A stretch of 64,000 nt of DNA from Cohnella xylanilytica (GTDB lineage: Bacteria > Bacillota > Bacilli > Paenibacillales > Paenibacillaceae), in assembly GCF_014212175.1 (NCBI RefSeq), contig NZ_JACJVR010000059.1, positions 43,954 through 107,953 of the forward strand, in the 5' to 3' direction. Under the pieces are notes generated by a model that saw only the letters and a list, made by a program, of their open reading frames with translations, searched no databases and was not told the origin of the DNA. This document shows positions 25,712 to 33,451 of this stretch, piece by piece. The stretch's first letter is position 1, and every line of letters starts with the position of its first letter. Both the position numbers and the translations under genes were made by a program.

Positions 25712-26983
25712 ATGGCCAGAACTTATTACTCGATTATCGAGATTACGGATCATGGTCCTTATGTCTCGAAGCTGGTGCTGCCGATGCCGGCAACGGTGAC
25801 AGCGTCTGCGGTGAAGCCCGAATGCTTCAACGTCTATGTAGAACGGAAGGACGCGAAGGGCGAGATCCTGATGCTTCCGAAGAATTGGCTGGATCGTTCC
25901 GATAAGGAACCGAGCAAGGGCTACTGCACGGTCAAGGACGCTTATCCATCCTGCCGCCAAGGCGGGCGGAGGGAGAGCGGAGAATTCGTCGCTCTGGAGC
26001 TGAAGATCGGACCGCTCGACTCCTTGACCGCCGCGATCGCCTATTGGAACGTATTCAACGAGTACGTTATTAGCGATTACCGAATTACTCAAGTTGCGGA
26101 CATCCCGACGGAGGGAGAGAAGCTAACGGGAATGGCGTTCGACTTGTGCGCCGGCCGCACCATGAAGCAGGCGGAGAATTTCCTTCAGGGCATCTCATCC
26201 TACGAAGAGGAGCCGCTTCGTTACGGGTACTTCGTCCCGCAGACCGGACAAGGCAAGCGGCCTCTCATCATCTGGCTTCACGGAGCGGGAGAAGGCGGGC
26301 AGGATCCGGCCATCGCTTATACGGGCAACAAAGTGGTGAACCTGGCCGGCGATTCGATCCAGGCCAAGTTCGGCGGCGCTTACTTGTTGGTGCCGCAGAC
26401 GCCGACCTTCTGGATGGACGATGGAAGCGGACAATACGGAAGGTCGGGCCGTTCAAAATACGGGAAGGCGCTGAAGGCGCTGATCGACGAGTTCATCGCC
26501 CGGAACGAGGCGGCCATCGATACGAGCCGAATCTATATCGGCGGCTGCTCCAACGGCGGGTTTATGACGATGCGGATGGTGCTGGATTATCCGGACTTCT
26601 TCGCGGCGGCGTTCCCGGTCTGCGAAGCGCTGTACGACGAAGTCGTCCGCGATGCGGATATCGAAGCGATCAAGCAGGTGCCGATTTGGTTTACTCATGC
26701 CAAGGACGACGAGGTCGTCAAGCCGGAAGAGACGGCCATCCCGACCTTCGAGCGCTTAAGGAGAGCCGGGGCGAGGAACGTGCATTTCTCTCTCTTCGAC
26801 AAGGTCGTGGATATTCATGGCCTCTTCACCGACGAGCGCGAAGAGCCGTATACGTATAACGGTCATTTCTCGTGGATATACGCGCTGAACGACGACTGCC
26901 GCCTGGATTACGACGGGAAGCCGGTAGTAGCGGACGGCAAGGAAGTCTCCTTGATGGAATGGCTCTCGTTGCAGCGCATATAA
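25712..26983 (+). CDS. Alpha/beta hydrolase, prolyl oligopeptidase/esterase type, with N-terminal domain
   Basis: The 423-residue protein has an N-terminal domain of about 150 residues of unclear family, then an alpha/beta hydrolase: oxyanion segment PLIIWLHGAGEGG, nucleophile elbow YIGGCSNGGFMTMRM with Ser, acid in THAKDDEVVKPEE and a late His in VVDIHGLF. The layout resembles esterases of the PHB depolymerase/feruloyl esterase group. No signal peptide is visible, so it is probably cytoplasmic. GAGGAGG precedes the ATG. Confidence 0.85.
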   Translation: MARTYYSIIEITDHGPYVSKLVLPMPATVTASAVKPECFNVYVERKDAKGEILMLPKNWLDRSDKEPSKGYCTVKDAYPSCRQGGRRESGEFVALELKIGPLDSLTAAIAYWNVFNEYVISDYRITQVADIPTEGEKLTGMAFDLCAGRTMKQAENFLQGISSYEEEPLRYGYFVPQTGQGKRPLIIWLHGAGEGGQDPAIAYTGNKVVNLAGDSIQAKFGGAYLLVPQTPTFWMDDGSGQYGRSGRSKYGKALKALIDEFIARNEAAIDTSRIYIGGCSNGGFMTMRMVLDYPDFFAAAFPVCEALYDEVVRDADIEAIKQVPIWFTHAKDDEVVKPEETAIPTFERLRRAGARNVHFSLFDKVVDIHGLFTDEREEPYTYNGHFSWIYALNDDCRLDYDGKPVVADGKEVSLMEWLSLQRI

Positions 26984-27061
26984 CGCTCCGTCTGATCTAT
27001 TCGCTTTCATTGCGATGGGGGAGGCGGCGGCTAACGAATCGAGGACTGTTTTTATCCGGTC

Positions 27062-27147
27062 TGGAGCCGAATAAGATCGCTGGAGTTCGTTTGAGTTTCC
27101 AAACGGGCTTCTGACGCTAAATAGCGACTTCGGAGTGCGTTGGAGAA
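27062..27147 (+). repeat. Intergenic repeat with CGCTA-AA-TAGCG hairpin, copy 1
   Basis: About 85 bp align with the inverse complement of 47649-47731. Shared blocks include CGCTAAATAGCGACT (15 of 15), GGGCTT, CAAA, CGTT and TAAGA. It fills most of the gap between the esterase and the DUF3888 gene; the remainder (26984-27061 and 27148-27240) has no gene. Confidence 0.65.
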
Positions 27148-27247
27148 CGAGGCCCATGCAGCGGAGCCATGCGATTCGGGTTGAATCTCCATAGGCTAAA
27201 AGGATTGTTAACCTCATTATTGATATGTCCATTTCACGGCTTGCGCC

Positions 27248-27279
27248 AAAGACGCTCGGTCCCGAGTGTCTTTCTTTTT
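27248..27279 (+). terminator. Terminator before the DUF3888 gene
   Basis: AAAGACGCTCGG (27248-27259) pairs with CCGAGTGTCTTT (27262-27273), with one G-U pair, and CTTTTT follows. Confidence 0.8.
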
Positions 27280-27301
27280 GGCTCGGAAAAGGAGATGATC
27301 T

Positions 27302-27847
27302 GTGAATTTGGATAACTTTGCCTTAAAGGGGCTACCCTATTCCTCGAATGCCGACACCGTTTCGGACACGGAAAAACGTGGGAGGGGGCACGAAGCAGTG
27401 GTCAATCCAGCCTTATCACTCTTTATATCGATGGCCTTAATTTCGCCTTTTTCCTTGTCCGGCAATGCCGAACGCACTTGCGAACGCCCGCTACAAGCCG
27501 AAGACTCCAGGGAGCTGCAGGTTCATGACATGCTGATGCTATTCTTAAGCCCAGCCATTGACAAGGCCGTAGAGCAATATTACTTGCAAAATCTGAAGTA
27601 CAAGCCTCTGGTGTACCCATATGAAATTAGGATCGTGCATGTCGAGCGTATAAACGGATTTCGCGGCTTTATGTTTTCGGTAACGTTGGAAGTGTCGCCC
27701 GTCGTGGGGCCTCACTTGTCCGTTGGGAAGGATCTGATCACTTTCTATGTCTCCGTAGGGCCGAAGCTGCAACTGATCCGTTATCGGCACCTTGAAGATC
27801 ATAAGTTGCCGCCAAATTACGAACATCTATTACGGAGGAAGGGTTAA
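27302..27847 (+). CDS. DUF3888 domain protein
   Basis: The protein has a hydrophobic segment (VVNPALSLFISMALISPFSLSG) and then the DUF3888 pattern: DMLMLFLSPAIDKAVEQYYLQNL...VYPYEIRIVHVERINGFRGFMFSVTLEVSPVVGPHLSVGKDLITF. This family is found in Bacilli and its function is unknown; it is usually secreted or membrane-anchored. GTG at 27302 has AAGGAG seven bases upstream and gives 181 residues, leaving 35 odd residues before the signal-like segment; a GTG near 27398 with GGGAGGGGG upstream would give a cleaner signal peptide. Confidence 0.8.
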   Translation: MNLDNFALKGLPYSSNADTVSDTEKRGRGHEAVVNPALSLFISMALISPFSLSGNAERTCERPLQAEDSRELQVHDMLMLFLSPAIDKAVEQYYLQNLKYKPLVYPYEIRIVHVERINGFRGFMFSVTLEVSPVVGPHLSVGKDLITFYVSVGPKLQLIRYRHLEDHKLPPNYEHLLRRKG

Positions 27848-27952
27848 ACAGCAATTCATATGAACTCGAGATCGATACGGGTTGATAAAATGATTTAAAT
27901 CGCGCGCTCAAGCAGCCGTCTCCCATGATGTCCATGGCGGGACGATTTGGAC

Positions 27953-27983
27953 TTGACTTGGAGTTCGCTCCAGAGAGTACACT
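27953..27983 (+). promoter_or_regulatory. MerR-type promoter with 19-bp spacer
   Basis: TTGACT (27953-27958) and TACACT (27978-27983) are 19 bp apart. TGGAG (27959-27963) and CTCCA (27968-27972) form a dyad in the spacer. A long spacer with a central dyad is the hallmark of promoters activated by MerR-family proteins. Confidence 0.75.
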
Positions 27984-28052
27984 TCAGAAGGAGCATCTTC
28001 CGGGCATCGCGAACGTTGGAGAATGGATCGCTTGGCAAGAGGAGGAAGAACC

Positions 28053-28442
28053 GTGGCCATGACCATTGCGGAAGTAAGCGAGAGGTTCGAATTATCTCAG
28101 GATACTCTCCGCTATTATGAACGGATCGGCTTGATTCCTCGAGTGAATCGCACGAAGAGCGGGATCCGCAGCTATACGGAGGAAGACTGCAAGTGGGTGG
28201 AATTCGTCAAGTGCATGCGAGGCGCGGGGCTGTCGATCGAAGTGCTCGTGGAATATGTGGAGTTATTCCTGAGAGGGGACGAGACGGCCGAGTCGAGGAA
28301 GGAGCTGTTGATCGAACAGCGCGATCTTCTTCAATCGAGAACGGAAGAAATGCTGCGAACGCTGCAACGGCTGAATGATAAAATTGACAGGTACGAACAA
28401 ACGATCGGCCGCAAAGAAAAAACGTTGAAGCGATTGGACTGA
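28053..28442 (+). CDS. MerR-family transcriptional regulator
   Basis: The 129-residue protein is MerR-like: MTIAEVSERFELSQDTLRYYERIGLIPRVNRTKSGIRSYTEEDCKWVEFVKCMRGAGLSIEVLVEYVELF, then a long dimerisation helix. GTG at 28053 follows GGAGGAAGAACC; ATG 28059 is possible. A single cysteine (in VKCMRG) occupies a place where AdhR-type sensors of aldehydes have theirs. It is cotranscribed with an aldo/keto reductase, which fits an AdhR-like role; this is inference. Confidence 0.92.
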   Translation: MAMTIAEVSERFELSQDTLRYYERIGLIPRVNRTKSGIRSYTEEDCKWVEFVKCMRGAGLSIEVLVEYVELFLRGDETAESRKELLIEQRDLLQSRTEEMLRTLQRLNDKIDRYEQTIGRKEKTLKRLD

Positions 28443-28478
28443 AGATTGCCATTCGACTATCGAAAGGAAGATTCGCGC

Positions 28479-29459
28479 ATGGAATACGTGAAGCTTGGAA
28501 ATACCGGACTGGACGTCTCGCGGCTCTGTCTGGGATGCATGGGATTCGGAGTGGCCGAGAGATGGATGCACCCGTGGGTCATCGACGAAGAGCGCAGCAG
28601 GCCGATTATCAAGAAGGCTCTGGAGCTGGGGATCAACTTCTTCGATACGGCCAACGTATACTCCGACGGGACGAGCGAAGAGATCGTCGGACGAGCCTTG
28701 AAGGACTTCGCCAACCGGGACGAGGTCGTCATCGCGACCAAGGTCTACTTCCCCATGAGCCAAGGACCGAACGGAGCGGGACTGTCCCGCAAGGCGATCC
28801 TGAGCGAGATCGACAAGAGTCTGAAGCGACTGGGCACCGATTACGTGGACCTATATCAAATCCATCGATGGGATTATCGCACGCCGATCGAAGAGACGAT
28901 GGAAGCTCTCCATGACGTCGTCAAAGCGGGGAAGGCGCGGTACATCGGCGCATCCGCCATGTACGCCTGGCAATTCATGAAGGCGCTGCACGTCGCGGAA
29001 AAGAACGGGTGGACCCGATTCGTATCGATGCAGAACCATCTCAACCTGATCTATCGCGAAGAGGAGCGGGAGATGCTGCCTCTGTGCAAGGAAGAGAAGA
29101 TCGCCGTCATTCCCTATAGTCCGTTGGCATCCGGGAGGTTGACGCGCGATGCGTCGGAGTCCACGCATCGGTCGGAGACCGATCGGGTCCAGAAGTCGAA
29201 GTACGACGCGATGGCCGACAAGGACAGGCTGATCGTCGAGCGCGTGGCCGCCATCGCGGAGCGGCGGGGCGTTCCCCGGTCCCAGGTTGCCCTTGCCTGG
29301 GTCCTGCAAAAAGAACCGGTAACGGCCCCGATCGTCGGCGCCACGAAGCTGTCCCATCTCGAAGACTCCGCAGCCGCCCTGGAGTTGAAGCTGACGCCGG
29401 AAGAGATCGAGTCGCTGGAAGAACCGTACATCCCTCATCCGGTCGTCGGAGCCCTCTGA
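28479..29459 (+). CDS. Aldo/keto reductase
   Basis: The 326-residue TIM-barrel enzyme shows MEYVKLGNTGLDVSRLCLGCMGFG, the catalytic Asp/Tyr region NFFDTANVYSDGTSEE, Lys in VIATKVYF, the LGTDYVDLYQIHRWD segment and a C-terminal cofactor region (VTAPIVGATKLSHLEDSAAALELKLTPEE). It reduces aldehydes or ketones with NADPH. AAAGGAAG precedes the ATG. It follows the MerR gene by 36 bp and its end overlaps the convergent MFS gene by 25 bp. Confidence 0.93.
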   Translation: MEYVKLGNTGLDVSRLCLGCMGFGVAERWMHPWVIDEERSRPIIKKALELGINFFDTANVYSDGTSEEIVGRALKDFANRDEVVIATKVYFPMSQGPNGAGLSRKAILSEIDKSLKRLGTDYVDLYQIHRWDYRTPIEETMEALHDVVKAGKARYIGASAMYAWQFMKALHVAEKNGWTRFVSMQNHLNLIYREEEREMLPLCKEEKIAVIPYSPLASGRLTRDASESTHRSETDRVQKSKYDAMADKDRLIVERVAAIAERRGVPRSQVALAWVLQKEPVTAPIVGATKLSHLEDSAAALELKLTPEEIESLEEPYIPHPVVGAL

Positions 29460-30622
29460 TCCGCCCTGGCGCTGAAGATCGCAAGGCCGAGGCCGACAAG
29501 CGTGATCAGAGCGGCGCACCAGGGGACGGCCGAGAGGCCGAGCGGGCTGTCGATGACGGCCCCGCCCGCGAAGGAGCCTAACGCATTGCCCAAGTTAAAC
29601 GCGGAGATGTTGAGCGTGGACGCGAGCTCTTGCGCGGACTTCGCCCGCCGCAGCACTTGGATGTTGAGCGGAGTCATGATGCTGTACGCGGCGGCGCCCC
29701 ATAAGAGAGCCGTCAGGAACGCCGCGACCGTATCGCGGCTCGCCCATGCAAACAGCGCCATCGAAGCGCTTAGCGACAACAAGCCTCCCAACAAGGCGGG
29801 GTAGAGCCGCCGGTCGGCCATCCGGCCTCCGAACCAATTCCCCGCTACGGAGCCGACGCCGAATACGAGAAGAACGGCGGACACCGTCCCGCCCGATACT
29901 CCCGCATTGCGTTCCAGGATCGGCGCGATGTAAGTGAGGGCGGCGAAGGTCCCGCCGGTACCGAACACCGTCACGAGCAGCGCCAATAGGAAGGAGCGGC
30001 CGGATACGATTCGGAGTTGATCCGCCATCGGAACCGGCTCGCTTATTCGCACGGCGGGAACGCTCCTAAGGCCAAGCAACACTCCAAGCGCGAGCAGGCC
30101 CACGGCCATGAACGGGACGCGCCAGCCGAACTGTTCGCCCGCCAGCGTGCCAAGAGGCGAGCCGAGAACGACCGCTACGGTCAACCCCGAACCGACCAGG
30201 GCGATATTGCGGCCTTCCTTCCCGGGAGCCGCCAAATCCTTCGCCATCACGACGATCGCTCCGAACAGGACGCCTTGCGCGAGTGCGCTGGCGACCCGCC
30301 CGACCAGCAACCACTCGTACGATAACGCGAAGGCGCTGAGCGCGCTTCCGGCTGCGAAGACCGAGACGAAGATCGCGAGCGTCGTCTTGCGGCTCAGCGA
30401 ACCGAAGACGGCGGTGAGCACGGGGCCGCCGACGACAACGGCCAGCGCGTAAGCGGTCACGAGCATGCCCGCCCTTGCGATCGATACTCCCGTATCTTCG
30501 GCGATCGGAAGCAGAAGCCCCATCGGCAGCAGCTCGGCCGAGCCGATCGCGAATATCGCAACGGTTAACAGCCACAACGTCATGTCGTTCTTCTTGTCGT
30601 TTTTAGTCTTAGTCTTGGTCAT
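29435..30622 (-). CDS. MFS transporter (DHA1 group)
   Basis: The 395-residue protein has 12 predicted membrane segments. The first (LWLLTVAIFAIGSAELLPMGLLLPIAEDTGVSIARAGMLVTAYALAVVVGGPVLTAVFG) is typical of AraJ/YdhP-like drug or sugar efflux proteins, and the SRKTTLAIF loop takes the place of the usual MFS loop 2-3 motif. AAGGGGATCATCAGA precedes the ATG. A MerR-type regulator gene ends 82 bp upstream on the same strand, so it is probably a drug-responsive efflux pump. Confidence 0.92.
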   Translation of the reverse strand: MTKTKTKNDKKNDMTLWLLTVAIFAIGSAELLPMGLLLPIAEDTGVSIARAGMLVTAYALAVVVGGPVLTAVFGSLSRKTTLAIFVSVFAAGSALSAFALSYEWLLVGRVASALAQGVLFGAIVVMAKDLAAPGKEGRNIALVGSGLTVAVVLGSPLGTLAGEQFGWRVPFMAVGLLALGVLLGLRSVPAVRISEPVPMADQLRIVSGRSFLLALLVTVFGTGGTFAALTYIAPILERNAGVSGGTVSAVLLVFGVGSVAGNWFGGRMADRRLYPALLGGLLSLSASMALFAWASRDTVAAFLTALLWGAAAYSIMTPLNIQVLRRAKSAQELASTLNISAFNLGNALGSFAGGAVIDSPLGLSAVPWCAALITLVGLGLAIFSARADQRAPTTG

Positions 30623-30688
30623 TCTGATGATCCCCTTGTCAAAGAGTGGAGACGATCCTGTCTCTTCGGAGAACCACCATTCATATAT

Positions 30689-30725
30689 TTAATTGCATTA
30701 ACAATCAATAAATTAATGGCATTAA
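30689..30725. promoter_or_regulatory. Two 13-bp palindromic sites before the MFS gene
   Basis: TTAATTGCATTAA (30689-30701) and TTAATGGCATTAA (30713-30725) differ by one base and start 24 bp apart. The second overlaps the last codons of the MerR gene. Confidence 0.5.
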
Positions 30726-31514
30726 ACTCTCGGTCACGTACTGGCCTTCGCCGTCTTCGCGCGGTGATAAATACACTTCCCGGCTGGGAGTGTCCGGCCG
30801 GATCTCGTAGCCGTTCCGTTCGATCCATCGGCCCAGATCGAGGCTGACCGGAGAGTCCAGATCCGGCCTGCTGATATGGGTTACCGACGCGGCGACCATC
30901 TCCGGCAGCCGCTTGACCCGGAAGCGGCCGGTCTCGGGCATGTCTCCGTTGATCGGGCAAGCGATCTCCAGTTGGATGTTGCTCTCGCACTCCGGACAGC
31001 CGTGCCAGACGACAATGCGAGGGAACGTTCCGGACGCGCCGTTCCGCCGCATATAGGCGTCGACTTCGTCCAATAGATCCGGGATGTCGGATCGGGCCGT
31101 GACGGCTTCCAGCGTGATCGCCTTCATCGGTTCGACGCGTTTGACGACGACGTCGTACGGCGAATCGTCGGCTTCCCCGCGCTCGATCTGTTCAAGCCGC
31201 GCTTCGATGCGCCGAAGCCGTTCGAGTTCGGTTCGGATCATCGTCTGCGTCTCGGCTTGCTTCATTCGGAACATGCCTCGCACTTCAGCCGAAGAGATCC
31301 GTTCGCGGAGAAGACCTTTGATCTGATCCAGCGAGAACCCGAGATCCTTGAACGCCAGAATTCGGTGAAGGACGAGAAGCTGTTCGCTCGTATAATAGCG
31401 GTAGCCGGTCTGCGGATCGATATGCGCCGGTCTCAGCAGCCCCAGTTGATCGTAGAATCGAAGCGTCTTCGGCGGAACCTGGCTCAGCTTGGCGAATTCG
31501 CTGATTTTGAACAT
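30705..31514 (-). CDS. MerR-family regulator with GyrI-like effector domain (BmrR-like)
   Basis: The 269-residue protein has a MerR N terminus (FKISEFAKLSQVPPKTLRFYDQLGLLRPAHIDPQTGYRYYTSEQLLVLHRILAFKDLGFSLDQIKGLL), a coiled linker and a C-terminal GyrI-like ligand domain (DVVVKRVEPMKAITLEAVTAR ... YEIRPDTPSREVYLSP). BmrR-like proteins bind cationic drugs and activate efflux genes. The MFS gene downstream is the expected target. Its own promoter has a 20-bp spacer. Confidence 0.92.
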   Translation of the reverse strand: MFKISEFAKLSQVPPKTLRFYDQLGLLRPAHIDPQTGYRYYTSEQLLVLHRILAFKDLGFSLDQIKGLLRERISSAEVRGMFRMKQAETQTMIRTELERLRRIEARLEQIERGEADDSPYDVVVKRVEPMKAITLEAVTARSDIPDLLDEVDAYMRRNGASGTFPRIVVWHGCPECESNIQLEIACPINGDMPETGRFRVKRLPEMVAASVTHISRPDLDSPVSLDLGRWIERNGYEIRPDTPSREVYLSPREDGEGQYVTESLMPLIY

Positions 31515-31555
31515 GTACTCATCCTCCTTCTTGGGATCAGGATCGTCTCGGGCTC

Positions 31556-31587
31556 ACTATACACCTTCCAGAGCAGGGGAAAGTCAA
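31556..31587 (-). promoter_or_regulatory. MerR-type promoter with 20-bp spacer
   Basis: On the minus strand TTGACT (31587-31582) and TATAGT (31561-31556) are 20 bp apart, with a TTTCC/GGAAG dyad in the spacer. It points into the MerR gene, so the regulator probably activates its own operon. Confidence 0.65.
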
Positions 31588-31672
31588 GCGATTACCAAAG
31601 GAACGATGTCGGCAGCTCGAAAGGTTTTTTCTAATTATTCTAGCACAGGCAAACGTTAGGCGTAGGAGAAGG

Positions 31673-31933
31673 GTGAGGGAGGCTTTCCAGCGCTCTATCC
31701 GACATGCCGAGAAAATAAAAGGCGAATTGGATTACGGCTCGATGTATTTCCTCAATGTCGAAGATGGGATACGGAAGAAATTCGTGCAACTTGGCGGAGG
31801 AAGCGGGGAGAACGGCCTTGCTTGTGGATACGGCCCATCCATCGCAAGGCTATTCGATACCGAGCAAGTGTACGGATCTATTAAGGGAAGTGATTTATGG
31901 GGGAAAAGAAGCTTGACACCGCAAGGTCCATGA
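31673..31933 (+). CDS. Hypothetical protein, uncertain
   Basis: A GTG at 31673 opens 86 codons with neighbour-like codon use (SIARLFDTEQVYGSIKGSDLWGKR). AGGAGAAGG is close before the start. I do not recognise the family. It runs to within about 10 bases of the T-box leader and may be a remnant. It is reported only because it is the sole coding candidate in 31515-32471. Confidence 0.25.
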   Translation: MREAFQRSIRHAEKIKGELDYGSMYFLNVEDGIRKKFVQLGGGSGENGLACGYGPSIARLFDTEQVYGSIKGSDLWGKRSLTPQGP

Positions 31934-31943
31934 GATCGATCTC

Positions 31944-32135
31944 GGCGGCTCAGAGAGGGACCCCCGCGGTGCAAGGTCCTCCCCGAACGGCACATTCCCG
32001 CCTTGCGAGCTGCAGCGGCGAACATGAGTAACCGCTGCCGGCGCCGACCGTTAATCGGATGGAGGATCGACGCGAATCGGCGATCGAAGCTAGGGTGGTA
32101 CCACGACGCATTCGTCCCTGACGAGCGCGTCTTTT
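31944..32135 (+). ncRNA. T-box leader without a downstream gene
   Basis: The diagnostic T-box AGGGTGGTACCACG is at 32092-32105. Upstream are AGAGAG (31952-31957), a GGACC/GGTCC stem (31958-31962/31975-31979) and a GCAGCGG-CCGCTGC hairpin around GAACATGAGTAA (32012-32037). Downstream, GACGC/GCGTC with inner CGTC/GACG (32105-32131) and TTTT make the terminator. TGGT in the bulge would pair with a tRNA whose discriminator is A. I could not assign the specifier codon. The next gene on this strand starts over 1.3 kb away, so the leader has nothing to control. Confidence 0.85.
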
Positions 32136-32143
32136 AGTTTCTA

Positions 32144-32195
32144 CGGATGACCCTTTCACTAACGGAACTGTCCTAATCGATTTTGATTTGGACCC
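32144..32195 (+). repeat. Short intergenic repeat (TAACGGAACT type), copy 1
   Basis: GGATGACC, then CTAACGGAACT, TCC and AATCG here match the same words in the same order at 47548-47585. It starts directly after the T-box terminator. Confidence 0.5.
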
Positions 32196-32225
32196 GTCTG
32201 CGTCGAGAAGGCGCTTTGCCTGAAT

Positions 32226-32400
32226 TTGTACGAAAAAACATACAAAACACTTCTCGAAATGGCATTTAACCCGAATGTTGTGTGAAAAATCATACAAATT
32301 CTTCTCTAATAAGGCATCTTGTTCGAAGGTTGTATGAAAAATCATACAAAAGCTCATCTGCATGGATGATTTCGGTGATTCTATTCGAAAAATCACACAA
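32226..32400 (+). repeat. Four-unit 52-bp array with palindromic cores
   Basis: Cores of 20 bp begin at 32226, 32278, 32330 and 32381, a period of 52, 52 and 51. The consensus core is TTGTATGA-AAAA-TCATACAA, a perfect palindrome in the third unit. The stretches between the cores are also related (CTTCTC, GGCAT, CGAA). Two more copies lie at 17998-18092 on the other strand. The region has no coding potential that I can support. Confidence 0.8.
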
Positions 32401-32471
32401 GTTAACCGCCTGCTTGCGGCTTAACCTCCAGCTTCGGCGAAATCCGTCATGCGCCAGTCTCAACTTTTCCG

Positions 32472-33308
32472 TCAGGCCAATCCGAAGGCCAGCGCCAGAA
32501 GGGCGGATGCCGCGCCGCCCGCGACGGAGCCGGCGACGTTGACGGCGTCGTTGTTCCAGCCGGCGCGGCCGCGGATCCGCATGGCGGGGCGGCCGCAATG
32601 GCGGGCCGCTTCGATCTCGCGTCCGCAGACTTCGCAGCGGTACATGGGCTGCCACGTCGCGCCGATCCACGAATCGGCGAGCGAACCGATAAGGCCGGCC
32701 ACGCCGGCGACGGCGACCCAGACGGCCGGCCTGGCGGCCGCCGCGATCGAATCCGGCGCGGCTTGTCCGGGTACCGCGGCCAGCAGCGTCCACGCCGCGG
32801 CGCCGATGAACAGGCCGCCCGCCAGCGAAGCGCCGAGGCCGAGGCGGGAGACGCCGCCGGACGTCCCGGGAGGAACGCGCCGCCCCGTCTTGATCGATCT
32901 CGGCGGCGTCCGGCTCAGCCCGCCGATCTCGGTCGCCCACGTATCGGCGGCGACCGCCGCCATGACGCCGAGGAAGCCGTACCACCAGAGCGGATGCGGC
33001 CATACCCCATACGCCGCGCAGAGCAGAAGCCCCAGTCCTCCGTTGGCGAACACCTGACCGGCATCGCGTCTCCCGCTTTTCTCATAGCCGCTCTCGGCCG
33101 CCGTCTTCGCGCGCTTCTTCCACTTGGACCACAACGTCGACGATAGGAAGAAGGCGATGAGGGAACCGAACCAAATCGCGCTCCCGATCGCGTACATCGT
33201 CGTGCCGAGCGCCACCGCGGCCGCCAAGCCGGAACCGGACAAAGAGCGCTTGGCGTAGGCCGCCCCCGCGATCGCCGAGCTGCCGGCGAGGCCGATCAAC
33301 CACTCCAT
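32472..33308 (-). CDS. DUF92 family membrane protein
   Basis: The 278-residue protein has about six hydrophobic segments and the DUF92 (TMEM19-like) signature: GRRDAGQVFANGGLGLLLC, AAVAADTWATEIGGLS, TGRRVPPGTSGGVSRLGLGASLAGG, LADSWIGATWQPMYRCEVCG and NNDAVNVAGSVAGG. Plant relatives include a phytyl-phosphate kinase, so a polyprenyl-phosphate kinase role is possible. AGGAGG lies nine bases before the ATG at 33308. Confidence 0.9.
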   Translation of the reverse strand: MEWLIGLAGSSAIAGAAYAKRSLSGSGLAAAVALGTTMYAIGSAIWFGSLIAFFLSSTLWSKWKKRAKTAAESGYEKSGRRDAGQVFANGGLGLLLCAAYGVWPHPLWWYGFLGVMAAVAADTWATEIGGLSRTPPRSIKTGRRVPPGTSGGVSRLGLGASLAGGLFIGAAAWTLLAAVPGQAAPDSIAAAARPAVWVAVAGVAGLIGSLADSWIGATWQPMYRCEVCGREIEAARHCGRPAMRIRGRAGWNNDAVNVAGSVAGGAASALLALAFGLA

Positions 33309-33451
33309 CGCATGCCACCTCCTGATACTTCCCCTTATTATACCATCGCCAACTAAATATACATATTCGTTGACAAAGTAAATAAACGCATGGGAAGATA
33401 AACGGGTTCGCAAGATGATCGTCTATCCGCGAGAGGGGGCTGTTGGCGGCG

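Noticed and set aside
32226..32400. CRISPR array
   Set aside because: The period is regular, but the repeats are only 20 bp, imperfect, and the stretches between them are related to each other instead of unique. No cas gene is near.
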